A stretch of 64,000 nucleotides of DNA from Serripes groenlandicus (taxonomy: Eukaryota; Mollusca; Bivalvia; Cardiida; Cardiidae). Position numbers and translations under genes: made by a program. The notes under the pieces were generated by a model. The model was given only the letters and a program-made list of their open reading frames with translations, made no database searches and had not been told where the DNA came from. Below are positions 1 through 11,103 of the stretch, one piece after another (positions within the stretch are counted from its first letter, which is position 1; every line of letters starts with the position of its first letter). The stretch is from positions 6,621,668-6,685,667 of the forward strand of contig JASEVX010000017.1 in NCBI GenBank assembly GCA_031761405.1. Reading direction: 5' to 3'.

Positions 1-424
1 ATTGTAACGTAATTAGATAACATGGAAATTGTCTGACACGATGCGCCGGTATTTAGTACGCTTTCTTATTTGATTAGAGACAACAAGCAAAAGCAATCTG
101 CGTTTGACGTTAGGTTGTGTAATGCGGTAGGATATCGTAATATCGCGATTGTCCTTGATGACTCTACGCACCTCATCCACTTATACGTTTTCGTTACATG
201 CTTTTCGGTTGATTATTCAGAAATATCAGGGGTTTATGTACTGATAATCTCACTGTTTCGAGCAGTAAGTTCATCATAAAGTTTTGTTTACTGAGCATTA
301 GTATTATTTTATCCATTTTTTACATGATATATCGTTACGTAACAGTATGAAATCAACAAAGTTTCATTCATGAACAGAAAGAAATGAACTACTTTTACCA
401 ATGGCTTAGCCAGTCTGCTAAAGT
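1..424. other. No recognisable feature
   Basis: AT-rich sequence without a supported gene. The open frame at 70-279 has no recognisable domain. Confidence 0.5.
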
Positions 425-428
425 TTGT

Positions 429-531
429 TTTATTGGGGTTTTACGCCACTTTCAACATTACTTCAGTTATATCACGGCGGCAGTTCACTTATTTATGACC
501 CATCGGTAAACAAACCAGTACTAGGCTAGAA
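429..531 (-). mobile_element. SINE 3' tail fragment
   Basis: GGGGTTTTACGCCAC, ATATCACGGCGGCAG and CAGTACTAGGCTAG match the 3' tail of the fuller SINE at 3668-3892. The tRNA-like head is missing. Confidence 0.65.
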
Positions 532-678
532 AACAGTCTGCTATAGACGACTATTCATACCATTATGACCAATTTAACATTTTGGCACAATGTTCTCAAA
601 ACTCTATTCAAGATATTTTCAAAGTCATTTGATGCAATTATGCTGTAAGGGCTAATCTAGCAGCCCCGTGAGCTTGAT

Positions 679-909
679 TTAACCCTTATCACATACAACA
701 AATCTGCAGCAAACGACTTTGAAAACATAGTGACAAAGACCTGAACAATCTCCATAAAAGACAGCTTAATAGTTAAATAAAGTTGAAAACACTGTGGCCA
801 AATGTGAAATTGCTCATCATGAGCAATTTCACCTTTGGTCACAATGTTTTCAAAAGTTGTCTGTTGCTTTTGCCTTAAAATGCGTCTGCAGGTGGGAAAC
901 GGTTTTTAA
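679..909 (-). mobile_element. T1 MITE
   Basis: Full length, TTAA at both ends, ACATACAACAAATCTGCAG left part, core hairpin GAAATTGCTCATCATGAGCA. Confidence 0.8.
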
Positions 910-1004
910 CATCCAGTGTGAAGGAACTTCTATTATTCACCCTCGATCATGTTAAATTTCTTGATATCAAATAAATACTCACACCAGCGTATAGCAAGAT
1001 CCTG

Positions 1005-1095
1005 TAGGATGACTTCGTTTCTTCGGGATTCAAACTTACTACCTGTGCTCCACAAGGCCGACGCTCTACCTCTGAACAACCACTGACCCCAACCA
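1005..1095 (-). mobile_element. tRNA-like SINE head
   Basis: Minus strand has an A-box-like AGGTAGAGCGTCGG and a B-box-like AGTTTGAATCCC at tRNA spacing. There is no tRNA fold good enough for a gene. The rest of 910-1593 shows nothing. Confidence 0.5.
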
Positions 1096-1593
1096 ACTTT
1101 GATATCAGATTGTTTTTCCTTCATTAAAACTCATTTAAAACAGAACGAGGTATTTTAACTCAATTTATTTCCTTTCTTTTAATGATAGCGTAATTTGCAT
1201 GAGGAAATAAATGTTATGCTAGTTTTACGTCAGATGTGAAATAACGTAAATATTTTTTTCTCTCTGAAACAACTGTCTCCTTGGATCGCAAATAGGCGCT
1301 GATGTGGATCTACGCTAATTGCACATTCCTAGCGGTTGGTTTTCGCACAGAGAGTGCACGATCCATTTTGCAGCGTAATGCCAACTTGATGTCATTAAGT
1401 CTGCTTGTTGGCCTTGTGGTGTGGACACTAACTGCGATATAACCATTTCCGTTACGCAGACGCCGGATATGCGCCATATGAAGCGGAATACTTATGAAAG
1501 CATTGTAGGGGAAAAGATGCTTCCACTCTATATTTTGTTATTAAGGATTTTTGTCGAATGCATATTTTCATCTGTTATTAAAGTAGACATCAG

Positions 1594-1617
1594 TTAACCC
1601 TATCCCTCATATAGATG
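1594..1617 (+). mobile_element. T1 MITE left end, cut by a retrotransposon fragment
   Basis: TTAACCCTATCCCTCATA and ATAGATGCA match a T1 left end and then stop where the LINE fragment begins. The matching right part resumes at about 2326. Confidence 0.6.
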
Positions 1618-2070
1618 CATTTATATGGATGTGTAGTCTGGGGACATGGAGCTAATACATACAGAAACAAGATATCTTCAATTCAGAGAAGGGCCGCAAG
1701 AATAATACTTGCAAAATCTCGCGGGTCTACCAAAACGGATCTTTTCCATGACTTACATTGGCTGTCTTTTGACGATAGGTGTCGCTATCACACCGCATTG
1801 CTGATTTACAAGATCGTTCACAATTTGGCACCAATATACATGAATTACATTTTAATATTTACGGAAAATAAATATTACACTCTACGCTCACAATCCAATA
1901 ACAATTTAGCATTGACCTACAAGCCTAGAACAAATTATATGTTAAATTCATTTAGATATTTTGGTTTTAAAGTCTGGAATAGCATTCCATCATATATAAC
2001 ACACTCAACGTCTATTGTATCATTCAAACGAAATTATAAGAAATACCTTCTAGAAAAGGTTCCATACTAA
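1615..2070 (+). pseudogene. Non-LTR retrotransposon reverse transcriptase, C-terminal fragment
   Basis: An open frame of 151 residues with the pattern of the RT thumb and C-terminal region of CR1/jockey-like LINEs: IQRRAARIILAKSRG, then LHWLSFDDRCRYHTALLIYK, then RYFGFKVWNSIPSYI. The catalytic palm (the YADD box) and endonuclease are absent, so the copy is truncated at its 5' end and cannot move by itself. The reading frame is intact to its stop, suggesting a fairly recent insertion. A 3' UTR and a short ATT tail follow. It lies inside a T1 element. Confidence 0.75.
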
Positions 2071-2327
2071 CACTATCTTGATTACTTGCCGATATTATGT
2101 TAAGTATTGTTTTTGGAGTAGTTGGAGTGATTGAACATTAATTATATTGAACTTCATGCAATAATTTTTCATTGAAATTTGCATGTTGTTAAATGTAATG
2201 TTTGTGTGTGTTATATTATTGAAGGCCATATGAAAAATAAGATATGTATAGCCATTGTTAAATGGTCTGTATGTGTCTTAGATGTTACCTTAAAAAAATA
2301 AAGATATTATTATTATTATTATTATTT
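2071..2327 (+). mobile_element. 3' UTR and ATT tail of the LINE fragment
   Basis: Non-coding sequence after the RT stop ends in AATAAAG followed by about seven ATT units at 2303-2326. A short A/T repeat after a poly-A-like signal is the usual 3' end of such LINEs. Confidence 0.65.
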
Positions 2328-2433
2328 AGAAGACCGTCAGCAGACGACATTTGAAAAAAAAATGTGCTAAAATGAGAAGCTACTTAGAATGATCATTTTG
2401 CCAAAATGATTTAACTCTATTCGATAACTATAC
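2328..2433 (+). mobile_element. T1 MITE central part, continuing after the LINE
   Basis: GTCAGCAGACGACATTTGAA, a GAGAAG..GAT core and TTTAACTCTATTCGATAAC match T1 copies such as 11412-11649. The T1 sequence then runs straight into the 29-bp array. Confidence 0.6.
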
Positions 2434-2931
2434 TTTCAGTTGTAGATAGAGACTTTCCATATTTACAGTTGTAGATAGAGACTTTCCATATTTACAGATG
2501 TAGATAGAGACTTTCCATATTTACAGATGTAGAAAGACTTTCCATATTTACAGATGTATATAGAGACTTTCCATATTTACAGTTGTAGATAGAGACTTTC
2601 CATATTTACAGTTGTAGATAGAGACTTTCCATATTTACAGTTGTAGATAGAGACTTTCCATATTTACAGTTGTAGATAGAGACTTTCCATATTTACAGTT
2701 GTAGATAGAGACTTTCCATATTTACAGATGTAGAAAGACTTTCCATATTTACAGATGTATATAGAGACTTTCCGTATTTACAGTTGTAGATAGAGACTTT
2801 CCATATTTACAATTGTAGGTAGAGACTTTCCATATTTACAGTTGTAGATAGAGACTTTCCATATTTACAGTTGTAGATAGAGACTTTCCATATTTACAGT
2901 TGTAGATAGAGACTTTCCATATTTACAGATG
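2434..2931 (+). repeat. 29-bp minisatellite grown from T1 internal sequence
   Basis: About 17 copies of a 29-base unit containing GTAGATAGAGACTTTCCATA. Some copies lack GATA or carry GATGTATA. T1 elements have ATTTATAGAGATTTTCCATA at the same place, so the unit looks like an amplified T1 segment. Confidence 0.9.
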
Positions 2932-2995
2932 ACTTTGACACGTTCTACAAAAGAATATGGTAAATCTGTATAAATGAAAGAACAATAATTAAAAA

Positions 2996-3136
2996 CAGTC
3001 TGCTGCAGACGGACGACCTTGAAAACATATTGGACAAAATGTGAAAAACATCCTTAAATGATTGTGAAAATGTTGTGGCAGAAGGGAGCAATTTCGCCTT
3101 TTGTCGCAATGTTTGCAGCAGATGAAGATGCCTTAA
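2996..3136. mobile_element. T1 MITE remnant
   Basis: Has CTGCTGCAGACG, TGTTGTGGCAGAAGG and TTTGTCGCAATGTTT but both ends are worn. It ends at the TTAA of the next copy. Confidence 0.5.
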
Positions 3137-3347
3137 CCCTTTCCCTCATATAGACGCTTTCTGACGACTTTTTGAAAACATAGTGACAAAAGAAGAAATT
3201 GCACAAAACGTGCAATTTCTCCTTTTGCTACAACGTTTTCCACTTTTTGTCATAGGTTATCCATTCAATTATGGAGATATCCTATGTTTTGACAAAAAAC
3301 GTTCAAAGTCGTCTGCTGCAGAATTGTCGTATGAGGGAAAGGGTTAA
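3133..3347 (+). mobile_element. T1 MITE
   Basis: TTAACCCTTTCCCTCATA at the left and TATGAGGGAAAGGGTTAA at the right, core GAAATTGCAC..GTGCAATTTC. A small deletion removes the first GACGCCTCTGCAG. Confidence 0.85.
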
Positions 3348-3667
3348 AATGTGTCTAATGGTTGAAATGTTACAAAACACAATCTAGTTTATTGCATACG
3401 TATGATTGAGTGTATATAATTGTCCTCTGCTAAAGAATTAAATGGTGGAATTTGCTTGCACAAATGTCAATGTAATGCATGTTTAACGTCATAGAATTGT
3501 GGATAAATGCGTTGGTATTTTATCTAGTAATTACACTTCATTTTACATAAGACAGATATGCTAGCTTACTTCTTCTACGCATACACGAGTAGGGATATAC
3601 ATGCAACAACCACACTTTAACAATATTGTGTTCAAAGGAAAGAGAAAACAGATAAACAACCAGTAAC

Positions 3668-3892
3668 TTATTTATTTATTGGGGTTTTACGCCGGTTTCA
3701 ACATTATTTCAGTTATATCACGACGACAGTTCGCTTATTCATGATCCCTGGGTAAACAAACCAGTAATAGGCTAGAAAATGTGCCTTGCCCAAGGGCACT
3801 CCACCATGACCGAGGTGCCGTGACTGGGGATCGAACCCGGGACACCCGGTTTCGAAATGCCCAACGTTAACCACTTGACCACAGCGGATTCC
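3668..3892 (-). mobile_element. tRNA-derived SINE, near full length
   Basis: On the minus strand the head reads GGAATCCGCTGTGGTCAAGT and then GGGTTCGATCCCC (B box). The body has CCTTGGGCAAGGCACA and the 3' tail has CGTGATATAACTGAA and GGCGTAAAACCCC. The head end is at 3892. Confidence 0.75.
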
Positions 3893-3978
3893 TACAACCA
3901 GTAACAGGGGAAAACGCCCATTATAATCAATAATGTTTGGTATATTAATAGTGTTGCTTGCAGAAAAAGTCGTTTTGA

Positions 3979-4060
3979 TATAGGCCGTAGAAAGGAAACC
4001 AGCATTGGTCGACCGCCTTGGTGCCGGACGTCGCGTATTCGATCCCCGCTCGGGTCATAC
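3979..4060 (+). mobile_element. SINE head fragment
   Basis: GGCCGTAGAAAGGAAACCAG and GTATTCGATCCCCGCTCGGG, a worn tRNA-like head shared with 6184-6270. Confidence 0.5.
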
Positions 4061-4215
4061 GTTTTGATGTTTTGAAATATGCCTTGTATCGGGTTATGTT
4101 ATAAGAAGTACTAACACAAAAATAAATATACAGCGCAAACAAAAACCAACCTTTATGTATAGCATGTGTAAATAAAGATCTACATGCGCATCAATGCAAC
4201 CTAGTCAAAATGCAT

Positions 4216-4430
4216 TTAACTTTCACTGCCGAATTTCACGAAATCGACTATACCATGTTGGACAAAAATTAAATCACTCTATTGTTCGTTCAACAGGAAA
4301 TGTGGTAGAATTTAATGTCTAAGTGGCAAACAATGCAGATTTCCGGAGAGAAACCTCATTCTGAGTTGTCTCGACTGAATCCGCATTGTTTGCAAAAGCC
4401 TTTAATTGCCATTGACAGCGAACGGGTTAA
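4216..4430 (-). mobile_element. T2 MITE, divergent
   Basis: TTAA-flanked. It has the T2 core arms GCAAACAATGCAGATTT and AATCCGCATTGTTTGC around a worn hairpin, and ends GCGAACGGGTTAA. Confidence 0.65.
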
Positions 4431-4435
4431 GGTTT

Positions 4436-4662
4436 GTTTGTAGTTTTTCGATTCAATCTTTGAATATGTGACGAACATTTCAAAATATCACGGAGACAGT
4501 TCACTTATTCATGATCCCTGGGTAAACAGACCAGTACTAGGCTAGGAAATGTGCCTTGCCCAAGGGAACTCCACCATAACCACAGCGACGCGATTGGGGA
4601 TCGAAACCGGGACGCCCAGTTCCAAATACCCGACGCTAACCAAAAGGCCACGGCGGATTCCT
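4436..4662 (-). mobile_element. tRNA-derived SINE
   Basis: Same family as 3668-3892: GGAATCCGCCGTGGCC head, CCCGGTTTCGATCCCC B box, CCTTGGGCAAGGCACA body. The 3' tail is partly lost. Confidence 0.7.
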
Positions 4663-5007
4663 TCAGGAAATGAAAAGCAAGTTCTTAATCTTGATATGCT
4701 TCGAACAAGGGAAATGATGCATCCTCAATTTTCAGACATATCGATATGTTAGTTTGTTTTCTTTCCATTAGGAAACGCTTATTTGAGGCAGTTCACGTAT
4801 AGAACAGAACTGCGGGACTTTGCGACAAGCGAAGATCGTGATTTCCCTTTGTCCCCGTGCAGTCTGATCTGGATCGTCTTTGTTCGCCTTATAGACGTTA
4901 ATTTTAAAATGCGTTTAAGAGGTTTCTGGAATACTCTTAAGTGTGCAATTTTAACGTGATTGTAAATGTCAAACAATGTCAAAACACGATGTTCCCACGT
5001 GCATCAA

Positions 5008-5199
5008 AATTGCAGCAGACGACTATGAAAACCTGTAGTTTAACAAGTGGAAACTTTCTATAACAAAGAGAATATTTATTGAATCACATTGAAAACAATT
5101 TGGCAAAAGGAGAAATTACTCATCCTCTTGCCACAATTTCGTCAAAAAGTCATCTGCTGAAGAGGCGTCATAAAGCGTGTGCATGTCGGAAAGGGTTAT
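5008..5199 (-). mobile_element. T1 MITE, worn
   Basis: GCAGCAGACGACTATGAAAA, GGCAAAAGGAGAAATTACTC and CGGAAAGGGTTA at the right end; the left end is lost. Confidence 0.6.
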
Positions 5200-5207
5200 C
5201 TATTTAA

Positions 5208-5370
5208 TTAACCCTTTCCCTCATAAAGACGCTTTCTGACGCCTCTGCAGCAAACGGCTTTTTGAAAACATAGTGGCAAAAGAATAAATGTATTCATTCA
5301 ATTATAATTTTTGTATATTTTTTGTTTAAAGTCGTCTGCTATTGAATTGTCGTATGGGGTAAAGGGTTAA
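5208..5370 (+). mobile_element. T1 MITE with internal deletion
   Basis: TTAACCCTTTCCCTCATA left end and AAAGGGTTAA right end are kept. The right half of the core hairpin is deleted. Confidence 0.75.
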
Positions 5371-5488
5371 CATGTTCTCTTGGCGTGTTAGTAAGAAAGA
5401 CGTGTGGCTTGGGCCTTTAGAAAATAATTACTCTGCGTTATTTATTTATTTTTCGCGTTCCACTCTATAATATGCTCGATGTTTTCTT

Positions 5489-5702
5489 TAACCTTTTCTC
5501 ACGTGTAGACGCGTACTCATACGTCTGCAGCAGACGACTTTTGAAAAAAAAACATTGTAGCGAAAGAAAGAAATTGATCCAGATGAGCAAATACTTTTTT
5601 TTTTGTCACAGTGTTTTCAACTATTACAGTAATTACACTTTATGTGTTTCCATATTTGTGCACGGATTTATTCAAAGTAGTTCTATATTGGAAAGGTCTT
5701 AT
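5489..5702 (+). mobile_element. T1 MITE, worn
   Basis: TTAACCTTTTCTCACGTG left end, GTCTGCAGCAGACGACTTT, TTTGTCACAGTGTTTTCAAC and GGAAAGGTCTTA right end. Confidence 0.6.
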
Positions 5703-6183
5703 CGACCGAATGATGCCATTTAACATTTTCAGCTAACGCTTTGATAGACATATTCACATATGGCTTAAATAATCATGGACGGTTTTTACCTGAGATATGT
5801 CAATCAAGTATCACCTGCTTCGAAAACATCTGAGGAGAAATCTTTTGAAGATTTATTATACACAGAGTTGAAAACGTTATGGTTAAATAGTCGTTTTAGA
5901 AAAACAACCATATTTCTTATTGGTTGTCGAAGTCGAGGATACGCATTTATACCCTGCTAGGGTGTAAACTGCATATACAAAGTGGGGAATCCCATTTGAC
6001 GAGTAGCGCTCAGTTTGATGAGTAGCGCTCATTTTAAATGCGTTTTATCTCGATGGAAAATGGAATTGAAAAAATATGTTTTTATAAGTGATTCCCTGGA
6101 TCACACAAAAAGACTGTCAATCATTTTCTGCAGCTGTAGCCTGAACATGGTAAAACGTTGCTTGTAGAAAATTTCGTTTTAAT

Positions 6184-6270
6184 ATAGGCCGTGGAAAGGG
6201 AACCAGAATTGGTCGACCGCCTTGGGGCTGAGGATCGCGTATTCGATCCCCGCTCGGGTCATACAAAAGA
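6184..6270 (+). mobile_element. SINE head fragment
   Basis: GGCCGTGGAAAGGGAACCAG and GTATTCGATCCCCGCTCGGG, sister of 3979-4060. Confidence 0.5.
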
Positions 6271-6291
6271 CAATAAAAATAATTGTAGTAA

Positions 6292-6508
6292 TTTCTTTCC
6301 CTCCTTGAGGCGCCTCTGCAGCAGACGGCTTTTTGAAAACATAGTGACAAAAGTAGATATTGCTCAAAACGAGCAATTTCTCCTTCTGCCACAATGTTTT
6401 CCACTTTAAGTCATAGATTATCCATTCAATTATAGAGATTTTCTATTTTTTTACAAAATGTGTTCAAAGTCGTCTGCTGCAGAATTTTCGTATGAGGGAA
6501 AGGGTTAA
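6292..6508 (+). mobile_element. T1 MITE, first unit of a dimer
   Basis: TTTCCCTCCTTGAGGCGCC left end, core GAAATTGCTC..GAGCAATTTC region, right end TATGAGGGAAAGGGTTAA. It is joined directly to a headless second unit. Confidence 0.75.
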
Positions 6509-6672
6509 AGCAGACGGCGTTTTGAAAACATAGTGACAAAAGAAGAAATTGCACAGAACGTGCAATTTCTCCTTTTGTCACAATGTTTTCCACTTTTAGT
6601 CATAGGTTATCCATCTTACGAAATACGTTCAAAGTCGTCTGCTGCAGAATTGTCGTATGAGGGAAAGGGTTT
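6509..6672 (+). mobile_element. Headless T1 unit of the dimer
   Basis: Begins at GCAGACGGCGTTTTG directly after TTAA, so the left terminal repeat is missing. It also lacks the CAATTATAGAGATT segment. The same junction and deletion occur at 15658-15827. Confidence 0.75.
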
Positions 6673-6778
6673 AGACTGACTCGCTGGTATGAGGATAAAT
6701 AAACAAGTGGTGCTGGTAACTAACCCGGGAAACGTCGTGATATAACTGGAAATTGTTTGCAAGCGGCGTTAAACGCTA
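6672..6778 (+). mobile_element. SINE 3' tail
   Basis: GGATAAATAAACAAGTGG, GTCGTGATATAACTGG and GGCGTTAAACGC match the common SINE tail. Confidence 0.6.
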
Positions 6779-6901
6779 TGTACAAAGAAAGAAGCAAACC
6801 ATCAATGCTTGAACAGAAATCACGCATGCGTTGTAAAATAAACATATACACCCATAACAGCAACCATTGTGATAATAAAAATAATAATAAACAACAACTC
6901 G

Positions 6902-6985
6902 TCTCTAAGAAAGGCGAGCGTCCTGTTGTCTCGGATTTAATCGTCTCTAAGAAAGACGAGCGTCCTGTCGTCTCTGATTTAATCG
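6902..6985 (+). repeat. 43-bp tandem duplication
   Basis: TCGTCTCTAAGAAAG and GACGAGCGTCCTGT.GTCTC occur twice, 43 bases apart. Confidence 0.75.
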
Positions 6986-7098
6986 AATTCTGCAATTTTC
7001 CTAATTGAGAAACTATATGGTGCGGATGACACAGTCAAGATTCCGTTAAAGCAATTAACCGATTTTACATCCTTATCTAACAATTAACCAATGACATC

Positions 7099-7164
7099 CT
7101 TAAGCCTTTCAAACTAACAGACGCATTTTCATGCGACTTTTAACAACATTGTGGGAAAGGGTTA
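7099..7164. mobile_element. T1 ends with deleted middle
   Basis: TTAAGCCTTTCAAACTAAC to GTGGGAAAGGGTTAA in 66 bases. The interior is nearly all gone. Confidence 0.45.
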
Positions 7165-7747
7165 AGCAAAGATGCATATAACTATATTGGAGTAGGGCAA
7201 ACAAAGTACTCGCAGTGACAAACCAATAAACACTCGTCACACATGAAAGCTTCTTTTTCTCAGAATAAGTTTGACCCAACATGTCCAGTGTTTCATTTTA
7301 AATTTTAAACAGATTCGAAACCCTGTACACACAAATGCAGTATTGTCAAAAGCCGTGATAACGGTTTAACGGTTAAAAAACGAATCCGCAATGTCGCATA
7401 TTATCACAATCTTTTCAACTATATCAAATCATTATCTAGTTTATAGTGAGTTTCAATATGCGTGCATAGAAGTTTTCAAATGTGTCTTCTGCAGATTGTA
7501 TGTGGGTAGGGGGCGGGGGGTTATTAAAATGAAATGTAAAAGCATTGTCATCTAATCATAATGATTTAACAAATGACTAGACGTGAAAAGCTTTATAGAA
7601 TTTCGACAAGAAAAAAATCAAATTATCTTAAATGGCTCCCGAAACGTACACAGAATTAGGTCTAAAAGGGCAGAAAAGGGTGACAGCTAGACGATCGCAC
7701 ATGGACAATTGTTCCGTTTGATTCTATGCTGTGTTATGCCACTATCA
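7165..7747. other. No recognisable feature
   Basis: AT-rich sequence; a short G-rich run, GTAGGGGGCGGGGGG, lies near 7506. No gene is supported. Confidence 0.4.
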
Positions 7748-7865
7748 ATAGTTTGTCCATTCTATCTTCTTTTGTCACTATGTTTTCAAAACGCCGTCTG
7801 CTTTAACCCTTTCCCTCATACGACAATTCTGCAGCAGACGACTTTGAACACATTTTGTTATCTGG
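7748..7865 (-). mobile_element. T1 dimer junction fragment
   Basis: TTCTTTTGTCACTATGTTTT and ACGCCGTCTGCTTTAACCC followed by a full T1 left end. This is the dimer junction also seen at 39116-39140 and, inverted, at 6500 and 15655. Confidence 0.7.
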
Positions 7866-8299
7866 TTAAAATATCACACATAGAAATAACATTTTCAAAA
7901 TTTTTACATTTTGTAGCAAATAAAACTTTGAAGTCACATTTTGACACATGAACAAAACATACATATTCTGAAAGCTTAACATTTCAACTTAAGTTAGAGA
8001 TACAATGAACAACTAGAATTTCTTTTTATTTTGAACACTGACTGGTTTAAAAGACACAGATATTGGAATTTCTGAATTATATTATTTTTTTCCAAAAATT
8101 GATAGATTGACGTATTTCATAAAGATAACATATTATCAAAACCTGTAGTATATTAAAATATTTTTATCTACTGCAATAGAAGAATGTTTGAACTCCCAGA
8201 ATTTTTATTTTCTATTTTCATATCTTCAATAGTTTTTAAGTTTTACTTGCTACAAATGTTGGCACGGGTGATATTTTAGTATACAGTTTAGTTACCTAT
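7866..8299. other. No recognisable feature
   Basis: Very AT-rich, without a supported gene or repeat family. Confidence 0.4.
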
Positions 8300-8311
8300 C
8301 CCTCTTATCTA

Positions 8312-8505
8312 CGTCCCTGGTTAATGCCATGTACTACTGGTGGATCAATCCGGAAGCCAGCGAGTCAGTCGTGATGCCAACCCTAACATCCTGAGAGCCA
8401 TCAATATCATTGTTAAATTAGTTGGTATGATCCGGTCGGGTATTCGAATCCGCAACCTCCCGCACCCGAGGAGGCGAACGCACTACCACTAGACCACCGA
8501 GGCGG
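8312..8505 (-). mobile_element. tRNA-derived SINE, head and body
   Basis: Minus strand has TGGTCTAGTGGTAGTGCG (A-box region) and GGATTCGAATACC (B box), then ATCATACCAACT and the body motif AGGGTTGGCATCACGACTGA. The 3' tail is missing. Confidence 0.7.
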
Positions 8506-8530
8506 TACATGTAGAGAAATGCCGCAATGC

Positions 8531-8771
8531 CTGCTTATCCCTTTACCACATGTAGACGCTTTCTTGACGCCAATGCAGCAGAAGACTTTTGAAAACATTG
8601 TGGCAAAAGGAGAAATTGCTCAAAACGAGCAATTTCTCCTTATTGCCACAATGTTTTCAACTGTTTTCAATAATTATAATATAAATATATTAATAGAAAT
8701 ATTCCCTTTTTTTGTTGTCAAGATGATTTCAAAGTCGTCTGCTGCAAATTTGTTGTATGTGGGAAAGGGTT
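8531..8771 (+). mobile_element. T1 MITE
   Basis: CACATGTAGACGCTTTC left part, core GAAATTGCTCAAAACGAGCA, right end GTATGTGGGAAAGGGTTA. Confidence 0.75.
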
Positions 8772-8948
8772 ATCGCACGCTTTTCGGTCGGGTATTGAAG
8801 AATAACAGTGGAGTATATCAAAACAGTGTAATTATAGAAAATGACGTTTTTCACTGTTTATCCTGTCCTTAACCAGTCTCTATATATAATCACGAACAAA
8901 TAAACAGAATAATTGTCTGTTGTGATGTTCCATCGAGATGTCACTTTA

Positions 8949-9180
8949 TTAAGCCTTTCCCTCATACGACAATTCTGCAGCAGACGACTTTGATCATATT
9001 TTGTCAAAAAAAATAGAAAATCTCTATAATTGAATGGATAACTTGTGACTAAAAGTGGAAAACATTGTGGCAAAAGGAGAAATTGCTCGTTTTGAGCATT
9101 TTTTTCTTTTGTCATTATGTTTTCAAAAGGCCGTCTGCTGCAGAGGCGTCAGAAAGCGTCTATATGAGGGAAATGGTTAA
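8949..9180 (-). mobile_element. T1 MITE
   Basis: TTAAGCCTTTCCCTCATA to TATGAGGGAAATGGTTAA, full length. The core right arm has mutated. Confidence 0.8.
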
Positions 9181-9339
9181 TTAAGGCAGTATCCGAAATA
9201 AACCTTGATAGTTAATGCCATTGCAGCGGACTACGTTTGTGAATTGTGTGGGGATGAGTAGAAAAAGAGTAATTGTTCTACATGAGAATTTGGGCATTTT
9301 AGCATTTGTTCCTTTTCTTATGCTGTTTTCAATAATCTC

Positions 9340-9515
9340 TTAAATTTAACTAGGGAAAGTGCAGCATTCATTCACCTTAGTATATTGTTAAACTTTATGA
9401 TTATTTTTTTCATATGCGCATGTATATTGTATATTTTTTGACGATGAACTATATGTGTTCAAATGATATGAATAAAGCTTCTGTTCTGTTCTGTTCTGTT
9501 CTGTTTAAACTTCAA
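9340..9515 (+). mobile_element. 3' end of a LINE with TTCTG tail
   Basis: Non-coding sequence ending in GATATGAATAAAGC followed by about four and a half TTCTG units. This is the layout of a 5'-truncated LINE 3' end. No coding part remains. Confidence 0.5.
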
Positions 9516-9579
9516 AAGATCAAGACTTTACTTTCTATGACAAAACATTATTTTAAAGCAGACTTTTAGCACGCATACT

Positions 9580-9788
9580 TTAACTCTTTCAGCGCCAAAG
9601 GCAATATTCAGATTTTTGCAAACAATACTGATTCATGTGAGTCAGCTCGAAACGAGCTGTCTCACCCGAAATCAGCATTGTTTGCCTTTTAGTTATCAAA
9701 ATAGTCCAAAATTGTATTGAGAAATGGAGACGCCCGATTTTGAACATGGAAGAGTCTACTTTAAACAATTCGGCGCTGAAAGAGCTAA
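9580..9788 (+). mobile_element. T2 MITE
   Basis: TTAACTCTTTCAGCGCC left end, core CAGCTCGAAACGAGCTG with arms CAAACAATACTGATTC and AATCAGCATTGTTTGCC, right end GGCGCTGAAAGAGCTAA. The right TTAA has one change. Confidence 0.8.
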
Positions 9789-9949
9789 CCCTGTCAGATT
9801 TTGACGCATCTGCTGCTGACGACTTTTGTCACAATGTTTTCATCTTGTTTTAAAATTATGCCTCAATTTATAGAGTTTTTCCTCAATGTTATAATATTAT
9901 ATTTTCAAAGTCGTCTGCTGCAAATATGTTATATGCAATAACCGGTTAA
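9785..9949 (+). mobile_element. T1 MITE, short
   Basis: CTAACCCTGTCAG left end, TTTTGTCACAATGTTTTCAT and CAAAGTCGTCTGCTGCAAAT; the left half of the core is deleted. It abuts the T2 copy. Confidence 0.6.
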
Positions 9950-11103
9950 CTATTCTCGCTGTTGCAGACGACATTAAGAAGGTTCCACAGCAGAAGACTT
10001 TTGAACAAAATGTACATAATAGGCCTTTTAACCGTTTTTCACTTTCATCTTTCTATTCTGATCTATAGCACATCTCTCTAAACTTTTGTTAACTTTTTAC
10101 ATATATATTTAAACTTCCGGAAAATTGGAAAATTAAAATTCTTCTAAAGATGAAAACATATGTTGAAAATGAGAAATTATTACTTATTTGAGCAAATTAA
10201 TTTGTCCTACAATGGTATCAGAACTTGTCTGCATCAGAAGCGACCAAAGTTATCGGTTTTAGAAGAAACATAAGGCTGTTCTTGTTCTGGGACAAAATTA
10301 AATAAGGTAATTGATAAAGTAGTTCACGAAATAAGAAACGCCTATCAGTCAGAACGGACGGACGGACGTACCCATATGGTGTACTTGTGGGGTTATTTCT
10401 TTTGTTTCGAACTTGTGGGTTTACACCCCACAAGTATGGTTTTCATTCCGTAATTAACCCCCTTTTACGGAATGAATAACATTAATATGCAAATGAGATA
10501 CCCGTTATAAAAAATAAAAAATAACTATTTATCTAAGTGTCTTTATAAGAGTGGTGGTGGGCTTTATGAGAACACCACACCCCACAAGTACTCGGCCACC
10601 AGTACGGACGGACGGACGGATACATAAACATTTACAGAATCTACTCACTGATATCGCCTATTTCTCTCCGGCGTACGACAACACATTGTTGTATAAGGTA
10701 TCCCAAAGCGAACACAAACAAACTGACTTAACGTAACAACGAGACACAACTAGCCTTAACGTGCAGACCGGCGCGACTTTTATCAATAACAAAGTTGTGT
10801 CTTTACTCCAAGCGAACCAACGGAACCCAGGGTCACATGGCAACAAAATCGCCGATAAAACACCATGGAAAATGTAGCCAATACTAAAATAAAACACTAA
10901 CAAGGTTACATAGAATGTGTATCTTCACCCTCCTTAAAATTCGCGACATGAACTGTTCCGTGATTATTGGTAATTACTGTTATTGTTATTGTTTTGAACC
11001 AGTCTAGGATTAGTTCATCCTTGGTTAAGGCTTCTCTGTCCTGCAAATGCTTACTCAATAATCTCCTCATCATAAATTGATCTGCGTCACGCGATAACAG
11101 ACC
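9950..11103. other. No gene; short GGAC repeats
   Basis: Contains two GGACGGACGGAC runs, near 10350 and 10608, each close to a CCCCACAAGT or ACTTGTGGGG motif in inverted order. This suggests a worn inverted-repeat element. Nothing else is recognised. Confidence 0.4.
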
